Origin: a bacterium
GTDB lineage: Bacteria; Patescibacteriota; Minisyncoccia; UBA6257; 2-01-FULL-56-20
Direction: 5' to 3'
Length of the DNA: 16,641 bases
Assembly (NCBI GenBank): GCA_021817655.1
Contig: JAKAGE010000011.1
Location: 1-16,641 of the forward strand
Numbering within the stretch: position 1 is the stretch's first letter; every line of letters starts with the position of its first letter. A program made the translations under genes and the position numbers. Below are positions 1-9,100 of the stretch, piece by piece. The notes beneath the pieces are model-generated. The model saw nothing but the letters and a program-made list of their open reading frames with translations. It was not told where the DNA came from and ran no database searches.

Positions 1-862
1 TTCCGATCTCGTTGATGCTCGCCGCCGCGATGCGCTCAAGCCCGCCGCCGAAATCCACATTACGCTGGGCAAGCTTTTCGAAACTGCCGTCCTCGCGCTT
101 TTTATACTCCATGAACACGCTGTTGCCGATCTCAAGAAATCGGCCGCAGTCGCAGTTCGGATGGCAGTGCGCGCCAAAACCGGCGCTGTGCCGCGGCATG
201 CCGCCTTCATCCGTCTCGCCGAAGTCATAGAACACTTCCGAATCGGGGCCGCCCGGCTCCCCTGCAGGCATCTTTGCCGGAACGCCGGAGCGCGACCACC
301 AGTTCTTCTTTACGTCATATGAAAATATCCGGCCGCCCTGCATGCCGACACGGGCGCCGTTCTCTTCCGACCCGAGCGCAACGTATTTCGCTTCGATGCC
401 TTTATCCGCAAAAAGTTTCTGCCAGATCGCGACCGACTCCTCATCCGCCGGGATCTTCATCTCGTCGTCGCCCGCGAAAACCGTCACAAACAGACGCGCA
501 GGGTCAAGCCCGATGCATCCCTTCGCCGGATCGCCGGTCAGAAATTCAAAGAACCACGGCAGCTGCTCCGCTTTGAAGTAATCGCCAAGCGACCAATTGC
601 CAAGCATCTCAAAGAATGTGGTGTGGCGATTGTCGCCCACCTCGTCGATGTCGTCGGCGCGAAAGCTTTTCTGCGAATCGGCAAGCCGCCGGCCTTCCGG
701 ATGCGTCTGGCCCAACAAATACGGCACGAGCGGCTGCATGCCCGAGCTTGTGAAAAGCGTCGAGGGGTCGTTCTCCGGCACGAGCGGCGATGACGGGATC
801 ACCTTGTGCCCGCGGGACGCGAAAAATTCCAGATATTTCTTGCGCACTTCAGCCAATTCCAT
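1..862 (-). CDS. alaS: Alanyl-tRNA synthetase, N-terminal part (cut by window edge)
   Basis: Cytoplasmic class II aminoacyl-tRNA synthetase that charges tRNA-Ala with alanine. I translated the minus strand from the ATG at 862-860; the frame stays open to base 1, so about 287 codons are present and the C-terminal part (tRNA recognition, editing, C-Ala) lies outside. Visible signatures are the start MELAEVRKKYLEFF, the stretch SSGMQPLVPYLLGQ, class II motif 2 as NRHTTFFEMLGNWSLGDYF, and motif 3 as FGGGLERIAA. The usual bacterial 'GPCGPCSEIFYD' segment is replaced by AGEPGGPDSEVFYD, and a Cys/His-rich CHPNCDCGR lies before EIGNSVFMEY; I associate this variant with Patescibacteria. No SD site precedes the ATG. 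A -10-like hexamer lies 7 nt upstream, so the mRNA may be leaderless. The gene diverges from the HD gene across only 54 bp. Confidence 0.95.
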   Translation of the reverse strand, partial: MELAEVRKKYLEFFASRGHKVIPSSPLVPENDPSTLFTSSGMQPLVPYLLGQTHPEGRRLADSQKSFRADDIDEVGDNRHTTFFEMLGNWSLGDYFKAEQLPWFFEFLTGDPAKGCIGLDPARLFVTVFAGDDEMKIPADEESVAIWQKLFADKGIEAKYVALGSEENGARVGMQGGRIFSYDVKKNWWSRSGVPAKMPAGEPGGPDSEVFYDFGETDEGGMPRHSAGFGAHCHPNCDCGRFLEIGNSVFMEYKKREDGSFEKLAQRNVDFGGGLERIAAASINEIG

Positions 863-869
863 GAGTGTT

Positions 870-898
870 ATAGTAGCGTTGTTTATCGCTTTTTTCCA
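870..898 (-). promoter_or_regulatory. Putative alaS promoter, leaderless type
   Basis: Read on the minus strand: TGGAAA (898-893), 17-nt spacer, TACTAT (875-870), then 7 nt and the alaS ATG. TATAAC (872-867) overlaps as an alternative -10. A start point 6-8 nt after the -10 would fall on the start codon. The match is moderate, and the element overlaps the oppositely oriented HD-gene promoter. Confidence 0.4.
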
Positions 899-910
899 GC
901 GGTATATACT
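879..910 (+). promoter_or_regulatory. Putative promoter of the HD-domain gene, leaderless type
   Basis: TTGTTT (879-884), 18-nt spacer, TATATA (903-908), with TATACT overlapping at 905-910. The ATG at 917 is 6-8 nt after the hexamer, so transcription would begin on or next to the start codon. The intervening TCTCCT is not an SD site. The promoter lies over the opposing alaS promoter, so the two may interfere. Confidence 0.4.
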
Positions 911-916
911 TCTCCT

Positions 917-1513
917 ATGCCCACCCCGGACATCGACCGCGCCATCGCATTCACGAAGCTCATGCACGCGTTCCAGCGCGTGGAACGCGTGATCCACGTT
1001 CCCGGCGAAGACCGCTGGGAGAACGACGTGGAGCACAGCTATCTGCTCGCCATGCTCGGATGGTACCTTGTCGATTCGCTCGCGCTCGACCTCGACCGGA
1101 ACGCCGTGCTCAGGTACGCCCTCGTCCATGACCTCGTCGAGATCTATGCCGGGGACACCTACGCTTATACCGACGACGAGGACGCAACGCGGTCCAAGCC
1201 CGCGCGCGAACACGATGCGCAGGAGCGGATCAGGCGAGAATTCCCGGAATTCTCGGACCTCCACCGGACGATCGAGCGGTATGAGGAGCGCGCGGACAGC
1301 GAAAGCCGCTTCGTCTACCGGCTCGACAAGCTCATCCCCGTCATTACGATCTATATCCAGGAAGGCAGGACGTGGAAACAGAAGAATCTCGCCTTCGACC
1401 GCGTCGTGCGCAACAAGCGCGAGCGGATCGACGACGAATCGGAGATCCGGACGCTCTTCGAACAGATCGTCTCGCTCATCGACACGGACCGCGCAAAATA
1501 TTTCAACGAATGA
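917..1513 (+). CDS. HD-domain hydrolase, YfbR-like 5'-nucleotidase family
   Basis: A 198-residue soluble protein, probably a metal-dependent phosphohydrolase acting on (deoxy)nucleoside monophosphates. The HD-domain metal ligands are visible: His40 in ENDVEHS, the His71-Asp72 pair in ALVHDLVEIYAGDT, and Asp137 in YRLDKL. The order and spacing match E. coli YfbR (His33, His68-Asp69, Asp137), and the length is normal for that family. Glu75 and Asp80 of HDLVEIYAGD also fit the pattern. I chose the ATG at 917 because the in-frame extension back to 806 would run through the divergent alaS promoter and the alaS coding sequence. The substrate cannot be read from sequence; other HD hydrolases share this core. 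The gene is alone on this strand and ends 35 bp from the rpoD stop. Confidence 0.85.
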   Translation: MPTPDIDRAIAFTKLMHAFQRVERVIHVPGEDRWENDVEHSYLLAMLGWYLVDSLALDLDRNAVLRYALVHDLVEIYAGDTYAYTDDEDATRSKPAREHDAQERIRREFPEFSDLHRTIERYEERADSESRFVYRLDKLIPVITIYIQEGRTWKQKNLAFDRVVRNKRERIDDESEIRTLFEQIVSLIDTDRAKYFNE

Positions 1514-1542
1514 AAACAGGATGTCCGCTCCCGGACATCCTG
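1513..1542. terminator. Bidirectional hairpin terminator between the HD gene and rpoD
   Basis: An 11-bp perfect inverted repeat, CAGGATGTCCG (1517-1527) and CGGACATCCTG (1532-1542), with the loop CTCC. On the minus strand it is followed by TTTT (1516-1513), giving a reasonable intrinsic terminator for rpoD. On the plus strand it directly follows the HD-gene stop, but no U-run comes after it. Confidence 0.8.
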
Positions 1543-1548
1543 CCGCAT

Positions 1549-2829
<1,281 letters not shown>

Positions 2830-2912
2830 ATGACGTCTTCTGATCCTCGCTCCATCCGTTCCTGGCCGGCGCGCGTCGCCGCACAAGACGAACGCATGAA
2901 AATATATACCGA

Positions 2913-2941
2913 ATTATGCCCCGTTTATTACAGATTTGCAA
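2913..2941 (-). promoter_or_regulatory. Putative rpoD promoter
   Basis: Read on the minus strand: TTGCAA (2941-2936), exactly 17 nt, CATAAT (2918-2913). Transcription should begin near 2906, giving a leader of about 77 nt before the rpoD ATG. It lies inside the 171-bp dnaG-rpoD gap, so rpoD need not depend on dnaG transcription. Confidence 0.6.
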
Positions 2942-2976
2942 GCGCGGATGCGGACGGGAGTAGCGGCATAGACCAT

Positions 2977-2995
2977 CCTATATATCCGTTATAGG
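2977..2995. repeat. Small inverted repeat after the dnaG stop
   Basis: CCTATA (2977-2982), 7-nt loop, TATAGG (2990-2995), beginning 5 bp beyond the dnaG stop. The stem is AT-rich and has no U-run, so it is a weak terminator candidate at best. The rest of 2830-3000 holds only the rpoD promoter and leader. Confidence 0.3.
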
Positions 2996-3000
2996 AAGGA

Positions 3001-4788
3001 TCACTCCCCTCCTCCCGGAAGCGTTGCGAGTTCCGCGAGCGCGGCGGCGAGCTCGGCATCGTTGCCGCGCGCCTCGGCGTTGCGCACCGCGAGCGCGAGC
3101 ACCTTGCGCCGCTCTCTATAATATTCCTGCGCAAGGCCGGATTTGAGCGATGCGACATCGAGATCGGACAGTCCACCTGCGGCGGTCTGGTCGCGCAGCA
3201 CAATGAGCCCGAGGACCGCATCGAGCGCCTGGTCGTCGCTCTTGCGCTTTCCCGACTTGAGCAGTTCGTACATCTCCTTTTGCTGAGGCGTAAAAAATTC
3301 GCGGCAATCCTCGATGAGCGCGAAGTTGTTGCGCGCGAGCGCGAGCGCGAGAAGATCCTCGGCGATCAGCTCCTGGCGCGAGACCCGGCGGCGCGTCGCG
3401 GCGCCTTCCTGCTGCCCCGCGGGGCCCTCCGATGCGCCCGGCGCCCGCTCGAATACCGCCGCCGCGCCGCCGGCCATCGCCCGCTCCGCTTCCGCCTCGA
3501 GCGTGCGCTCTTCGATGCCCGTGCGCTTCGCGAGCTCCTTCATCCAATACTCCTGCTCGACCGGACTCGCAATACGCTTCAGCTTCAGCAGAACCGTGCG
3601 GAGCTTGCCCAGCATCTCGCGCGTCGTGAGCGCGCCAGGGTCGAGGCGCCTGCCAGGTTCCGCCGGCGGCAGATATTTTTCAAAATAGAATTCCGGCGCA
3701 GGGACCGCGGCGTCCACCGTACGGCGCACGTTCCCGGGGTCGGCTTTTGCCGCCTCGGCCGCATCCTTGAATCCCCGGTATGTCGCCACTTTCACTGCAA
3801 AGTCGTTCGCCTCAGCGAGATCGATCCCCCGTTCGGCGGCATCGGCGCCGGCCGTGTCCGAATCGAAACAGATGATGAGCTCATCCGCCAGGCGCCGCAC
3901 CGCGCGCAGATGGTCGGATGTGAGCGCCGTGCCGGACGATGCGATCACGTTGCGCACGCCGCTCTGCCAGCTCATCAAAAAATCCATCTGCCCCTCGACA
4001 AGCACCGCGCGCTTCTCCTCCCGGATCGCGTCCTTCGACTTCCAAAATCCGTACAAAAGGCGCGATTTTTGAAAAATCGGCGTCTCCGGACTGTTCACGT
4101 ATTTCGCCGTCACATACGATGCCTTCGGATCATTCGACGTGTCGAACTGCGGCAGGATGCGGCCGGTAAAGCCGACCACCTTGCCCAGATGATTATGGAT
4201 CGGGAACATGATGCGCGCGCGGAAACGGTCGAGCATCAGCCCGCGCTCCGTCTTAAGGGAGAGCCCGGCCTGCAGGAGGTCCTGCGGCGACGCGCCGCCG
4301 TTCAAGAGCTGCATCGAGAGCGCCTCCGGCTCGTTCGGCGCCCAGCCGAGCTCGAACTCCTCGATGGTTGCGGGCGTAAGCCCACGCTCTGCGAGATATT
4401 GCTTGACGATCGGCGCCGCCGCGAGCGCCTTCACGAAGAATTTCTTCGCCTGATCGTTCAGGTCGTAGAGCAGGCCCGTGTAGCGGTACTCGGCGGGATT
4501 CTCGTGCCGGAGCTCCACGCCCGCCTTCTCCGCGAGCATGCGCATCGCCTCGCCGAACTCCATATTCTCGTACTTCATCACGAAGCCGAAGATGTCCCCG
4601 TCCGCGCCGCAGCCGAAGCAGTGCCACCGCTGCCGCTCCGGCGAGATGCTGAACGACGGCGACTTCTCGTGATGGAACGGACAAAGCGCCTTGAAATTCT
4701 TCCCTGCCGGCACGAGCGTGAGATATCCCCGCAGAAAATCCACGATATCGAGCTTGCCCTTGATGAGTTCGGTGGTAGAGGACGGCAT
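3001..4788 (-). CDS. dnaG: DNA primase
   Basis: Primase of 595 residues that makes RNA primers at the replication fork. The N-terminal CHC2 zinc-binding motif is intact: Cys36, His39, Cys57 and Cys60 in ALCPFHHEKSPSF...WHCFGCG. The RNA polymerase core follows (about 115-250, including YLAERGLTPATIEEFELGWA and RIMFPIHNHLGKVVGFTGR). The TOPRIM catalytic residues are present: Glu265 and Asp269 in VLVEGQMDF, and Asp309 and Asp311 in IICFDSDTAGADAA. The C-terminal region from about 375 to 595 is divergent and Ala/Glu-rich, corresponding to the helicase-interaction part. Length is normal for bacterial DnaG. The ATG at 4788 begins MPSSTTELIKGKLDIVDFL, where the family normally starts; no SD precedes it. 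It lies 171 bp upstream of rpoD on the same strand. Confidence 0.97.
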   Translation of the reverse strand: MPSSTTELIKGKLDIVDFLRGYLTLVPAGKNFKALCPFHHEKSPSFSISPERQRWHCFGCGADGDIFGFVMKYENMEFGEAMRMLAEKAGVELRHENPAEYRYTGLLYDLNDQAKKFFVKALAAAPIVKQYLAERGLTPATIEEFELGWAPNEPEALSMQLLNGGASPQDLLQAGLSLKTERGLMLDRFRARIMFPIHNHLGKVVGFTGRILPQFDTSNDPKASYVTAKYVNSPETPIFQKSRLLYGFWKSKDAIREEKRAVLVEGQMDFLMSWQSGVRNVIASSGTALTSDHLRAVRRLADELIICFDSDTAGADAAERGIDLAEANDFAVKVATYRGFKDAAEAAKADPGNVRRTVDAAVPAPEFYFEKYLPPAEPGRRLDPGALTTREMLGKLRTVLLKLKRIASPVEQEYWMKELAKRTGIEERTLEAEAERAMAGGAAAVFERAPGASEGPAGQQEGAATRRRVSRQELIAEDLLALALARNNFALIEDCREFFTPQQKEMYELLKSGKRKSDDQALDAVLGLIVLRDQTAAGGLSDLDVASLKSGLAQEYYRERRKVLALAVRNAEARGNDAELAAALAELATLPGGGE

Positions 4789-4826
4789 GGGGAGGGATCG
4801 CCCGGGTGGCGCGTTCGTTTGCTACG

Positions 4827-4855
4827 ATTGTAATTCCAAAAACCCCCGCGGGCAA
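4827..4855 (-). promoter_or_regulatory. Putative dnaG promoter
   Basis: Read on the minus strand: TTGCCC (4855-4850), 17-nt spacer, TACAAT (4832-4827), predicting a start near 4820 and a leader of about 32 nt. The -35 box lies inside the stem-loop that ends the upstream CAP-protein gene. Confidence 0.5.
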
Positions 4856-4861
4856 ACCCGC
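4838..4861 (-). terminator. Weak terminator downstream of the CAP-domain gene
   Basis: On the minus strand, GCGGG (4861-4857), loop TTTG, CCCGC (4852-4848), then GGGGG and TTTTT (4842-4838). The stem is only 5 bp, though all G/C, and 5 nt separate it from the U-run, so termination may be partial. The dnaG -35 box overlaps it. Confidence 0.45.
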
Positions 4862-4893
4862 ATATTCTGACGGAGGATATTATTCGGACGATC

Positions 4894-6006
4894 CTACAGC
4901 ACCACCGCCTGAAGGAAGCCGATGTTCTGGTTGAGCATCACGCAAAGCCCCGCAACGACGATGACGGCGAGCCCGCCGGCGATGAGCCGCGGATGCTGGG
5001 TGCGGATATTGACGAAGACATTAATGCCGAGCGCCGCGAAGAAGAGGAGCATCAGGAAGATATAGAAATCGTTCGCGAGCGCCTTCGGATTGGAAAAAAG
5101 CGCCTGGATGAAATTGCTCTGCTGCGGAATCGGTGCGGACGCATTCGCCGGCACTGCCCCGCCCTGCGTGCTCGTTGCTCCGGCAGGCGTGACGGCCGCT
5201 GCGGCCGCTTTCACGGCAACGAACGATTGCTGCGAACTTGATGTCTTTGCGTCCTGCATCGCGACGATCGTCGGCACGACCGCGACCGCCTCCGGCGCTA
5301 CCGCACTTTTCTTGGGCGCGGCGGCCGGGGCTGCCGTGGCGGTCTTTGAGGGCGCCGCGGTCACGACCGGCGGCTGCGGCGCCGTGGTTGGGATCGATGC
5401 GGCGCTCGCCGCGTTCACGAATGCGACCGGCGCGGCGGCCGGCGTCCCGAATTCCTCGACGACGTATGTTGCCGGCTGGCCGTTGAAGACGCCCTGCGCG
5501 GCCGCCATGCCGATCTGCGTGTAGTTCGTGTCCAGAATGTTCGCACGGTGCTCGGGCGAGTTCATCCATGCGTTCGTCACGTCCTGCGAATCCGCGAAGT
5601 TGACGGCGAGGTTCTCACCCGCATAGCTGAAGCTGTACCCGACGTTCTCGAACCAATACCACGGCGTAAGGCCCTGGGGGCTCGTATGCGCGAAATATCC
5701 TTTCGTCGCCATGTCGTTCGCCTTCTCCTGCGCCGCAGCCATGAGGAGCGGACTCACCTGGAGCGGCGGCAACCCGTTCTCCGTCCGGCTCTGATTCGTC
5801 TCGTCGATCAGCGCATTCACCTGGATGATGCCGAACAGCTTCGATGATGGAATGATGTATTTCGCACCGAATACGAACGCCGCTTCGGCGACGAGCGCCA
5901 CCACGACCACGAAGGCGACGGTCTGGGGCCGCAGGATGTGCGGCTTCTGCTCGTTTCCTTCGTGGGGGATGAAGTAATCCTTCAGAGATTTCATGATCCG
6001 CTTCAT
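4894..6006 (-). CDS. CAP/SCP-domain membrane protein
   Basis: A 370-residue envelope protein. From the ATG at 6006: short basic cytoplasmic N-terminus, membrane segment at about 28-48 (VAFVVVVALVAEAAFVFGA), CAP domain at about 61-188, an Ala/Pro/Thr-rich linker (about 189-300), and two C-terminal membrane segments (about 314-332 and 341-358). CAP signatures are His107 in GYFAHTSPQG, Glu131 in YAGENLAVNF, and His153 in NSPEHRANIL followed by NYTQIGMA. Bacterial CAP proteins are linked to cell-wall, adhesion or extracellular roles with no single reaction, so none is assigned. The in-frame extension to 6042 was rejected: it uses GTG and lies inside the promoter. TATAAT sits 7 nt before the ATG and no SD is visible, so a leaderless mRNA is likely. 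It precedes dnaG on the same strand, separated by a weak terminator. Confidence 0.85.
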   Translation of the reverse strand: MKRIMKSLKDYFIPHEGNEQKPHILRPQTVAFVVVVALVAEAAFVFGAKYIIPSSKLFGIIQVNALIDETNQSRTENGLPPLQVSPLLMAAAQEKANDMATKGYFAHTSPQGLTPWYWFENVGYSFSYAGENLAVNFADSQDVTNAWMNSPEHRANILDTNYTQIGMAAAQGVFNGQPATYVVEEFGTPAAAPVAFVNAASAASIPTTAPQPPVVTAAPSKTATAAPAAAPKKSAVAPEAVAVVPTIVAMQDAKTSSSQQSFVAVKAAAAAVTPAGATSTQGGAVPANASAPIPQQSNFIQALFSNPKALANDFYIFLMLLFFAALGINVFVNIRTQHPRLIAGGLAVIVVAGLCVMLNQNIGFLQAVVL

Positions 6007-6013
6007 GGGTAAT

Positions 6014-6042
6014 ATTATACCATATTTGTCATTATAACACAA
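6014..6042 (-). promoter_or_regulatory. Strong extended -10 promoter for the CAP gene, leaderless type
   Basis: Read on the minus strand: TTGTGT (6042-6037), exactly 17 nt, then TGG followed by a perfect TATAAT (6019-6014), an extended -10. Only ATTACCC (7 nt) separates it from the ATG at 6006, so transcription should start at the start codon. The -35 box overlaps the distal end of the terminator stem of the upstream gene. Confidence 0.7.
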
Positions 6043-6067
6043 TACCCCCGCTGTTGCGAGGGTATTG
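6040..6067 (-). terminator. Hairpin after the DUF11 surface-protein gene
   Basis: Inverted repeat CAATACCC-C-CGC (6040-6051), loop TGTT, GCG-A-GGGTATTG (6056-6067): a 12-position stem with one mismatch. On the minus strand the following bases are TGTTAT, a poor U-run. It sits 36 bp past the stop and overlaps the -35 of the next gene, so it can act as a terminator or insulator between the two genes. Confidence 0.55.
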
Positions 6068-6071
6068 CGTA

Positions 6072-6085
6072 TCCGGAAATCCGGA
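6072..6085. repeat. Small hairpin TCCGG-AAAT-CCGGA
   Basis: A 5-bp perfect stem with a 4-nt loop between the surface-protein stop (6104) and the larger hairpin at 6040-6067. It forms a tandem pair of stem-loops at the 3' end of that gene. Confidence 0.35.
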
Positions 6086-6103
6086 ACGAACGTCCGTGTT
6101 CGG

Positions 6104-9100
6104 CTATTTGCCGCCGTTGTCCACCACGAGGTGGGGCATCGGCAGGTTGAGCGCCGGACACATGATGAGGTTGATCCACCGCTGCGTCGACTGGTACACG
6201 TACCCGGTCGGCGTGTACTGCGTCGGAAGCCCCAATGGGACCCACGGCGACAACACCTCGGTGTGATACTTCACCTGGAACCGGTTGACTGCGGCGATCG
6301 TCGATGCGTCATAATCCCCCGATACCGGAAGATCGAGCCCGAGGTTCTGATTAAGGAATACCTGGAGCTTCTTCACCTGCGCGGGATCGTTCAGATCCTT
6401 GCGCACCGGATGGATGTACGACGTGAGATAGAGTCCGCAGCTTGCGCCAAGGACCTCGCCCGTGCTCGTGCTTGCGCCGAGCACCTGGCCGCCTCCCCCG
6501 CCGCCGCCCGTACCGCCGACCGTGATCGTCACGCTCGAGGTCATGGGACCGGAGAGCGGACTGTTCAGGTTCGGCGCCTCATGGATGGTGCCGGTGTTCG
6601 TGATCTGCATGCCGTTCGCGTCGCCCGCATTCACCGTTGCAGTGATGACGAGCGTCGCCGACTGGCCGTCCGCAAGCGTACCGATCGTCCATTGCCCCGT
6701 CGCCGGATCATACGAACCGAGCGACGAGGACGCCGCAACGAAGGTCACTCCGGCGGGCAGCGTATCGGACGCCACGACGCCGAAGGATGCGCTCGGGCCT
6801 TCCGCGGTCGCGGTCAGCGTGTAATGGATGACCGCTCCCGGAGCCGGAGCCGCATTGTCCACCGTCTTCGCGATGGCGATCTGCGCGGTCGGGATATTCC
6901 CGCCCCCGCCTCCTCCGCCGCCGCAATTCGAGGTGCACGGAGGCGCCTGCACATTGAGCGTCACCGAGGAACTGTTGTTCGCGGGGTTCGGATCGATGAG
7001 GGAGGAAAGGGTCGACGAAACGGTCGCCGTGTTCGTGACCTGCGTCCCGGCCAAGGCCGAGACCTCCGTCTCCATCTCGAGCGTCGCGGTCGCGTTCGGC
7101 GCGAGCGTGCCGATCGTCCAGACGCCGGTGCCCATGCTGTAAGTCGTGCTGGCGGAGGTCGTCGCATTGACGAGGGCCAGTCCGATCGGCAGCTGGTCGT
7201 TCGCGTAGACGAACGTCGCCGCATCCGGGCCGTTGTTGGTCACGGTAACCGTGAAGTTCACGTCCGAGCCCGTCACCGGGTTCGCGTTATTCACCGTCTT
7301 CGCGATCGCAAGGTCCGCGGTGTTCGCGGTCGAGGTCGGCGTGCCGACATAGACCGATGCCTGCGCCGTCGTATTGCCGCTCGTATTGACGAGCGTCGGC
7401 GATTCGCCGATCGTCGCCTGGTTCACGATCGTGGTGTTCGCCGTGCCGACCGCGTTGACCTGCGCCGCGATCTCAAGCGTCGCGGTCGCGTTCGGCGCGA
7501 GCGTGCCGATCGTCCAGGTTCCCGTCGAGCTCGCGTAGGAGCCGACCGAAGCGGTCGCATGCGCGAACGTCAGGCCCGAGGGAAGGGTGTCGGTCGCGAC
7601 GACGCCGGTCGACGGATTCGGACCGCCCGCCGTGGCCGTGATCGTGTAATCGATCATGCCGCCCGGAAGGGTCGATGTCACGTTCGCCGTCTTCGCGACG
7701 GAGAGCGCGGCATCATTGCCCCCGCCTCCGCCGCCCGTCACCGTGATCGTCACGCTCGACGAGCTCGCCCCGGTGTTGGTATTGGTGGAGCTCGGCGATT
7801 CGCCGACGATGGCGGTGTTCGTGATCTGCATGCCGACCGGATCGGACGAATCCACGAGCGCGGCGATCTCAAGCGTCGCGGTCGAGGAAGGCGCCATGTC
7901 GCCGATCGTCCAGGTTCCCGTCGAGCTGGCATACGAGCCGACCGATGTGGTCGCATGCTCGAACGTCAGTCCTGCGGGAAGCGTGTCGGTCGCGACGACG
8001 CCGGTCGATGTCGCGGGGCCGAGCGCATCGACGGTGACGGTATAGTCGATCGTCTGGCCGGCCTGCGGCGCGGCATTGTCCACCGTCTTCATGATCGCGA
8101 GGTTCGCGATCGTCGAGGTCGGCGTCCCGCCGTTCGCCACGGTAAGCGTGACGCTCGCGGTATCGCTCGCGATCGTCGCGGTGTTCGTGATCGCCTGGCC
8201 GACCGTGTCGGTGGCGTTCACGAGCGTGGCGACCTCAAGCGTCGCGGTCGCGTTCGGCGTCAGGGTGCCGATCGTCCAGGTTCCCGTCGAGCTCGCGTAG
8301 GAGCCTTCCGACGTGGTTGCCGAGACGAACGTGAGCCCCGACGGGAGCGTGTCCGTCGCCACCGCGTTGTTCACGGTCGACGATCCGATGTTGCCGACGG
8401 TCACGGTGTAATGCACCGTGGCACCGGCAACCGGGGTCGCGTTATCCACCGTCTTCACGATCGAATAACTGGCGGTCGTGGTCGGCGTCACGAGCGGAAC
8501 ATTCCACGCCACGCAATAGTACGTGCCGCCGTTCTGCGGGGCGGTGATCCTGTCATAGTTGTCGTAGTTCAGGACATCCGTGTTGCAGAACATCTCCGGA
8601 CTGTTCGTGCTGTTCGTGCCGGGGTACGAGAATGCCAGATAGCCGTTCTGCAATACCTCGCGCATCCAGATCTGCGAATAGCTTGCCGGATCCGGGACCG
8701 ATACGGTCGCGGTTCCGCTCGCATTCGTAGGACCGAACGGCGCCACCCAGTTCGTGGAGGTCGCAGGGCCGATGAAGCTCGCCCCCGGGTCCGCCGCATA
8801 CGCGTTTCCCCACTGGAACTCCCAGCCCGCCGCCGCATGGCAGTCAGGATGGGTCGCAAGGAACGCGGCCGCCGTGCTCGAGGTGATGTGCGCTCCCGTA
8901 CCGGAAAGGTCCGGAAGCTCGTTCGCGCTCGGGCAGATGATCTTCGTCGCCACGATGGTGGCGGACGGCGTCGAGGTCGGCGCAAGCACCGAGACCGAAA
9001 CGCTCGAACTGTTGTTCGAAAGGTTATTGTCCACCGTGCTCGTCGAGTTCCCTACGATCGCAGTGTTCGTGATCGTCGTGCCGGCGGTGCCGGACGCGTT

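Noticed and set aside
806..916. N-terminal extension of the HD-domain gene
   Set aside because: It runs through the alaS coding start and both divergent promoters; HD homologues start near MPTPDIDRAIAF.
3280..4833. 517-codon open frame on the plus strand
   Set aside because: Antisense shadow of dnaG, Arg/Leu-rich with no domain signature, while the minus frame has intact zinc and TOPRIM motifs.
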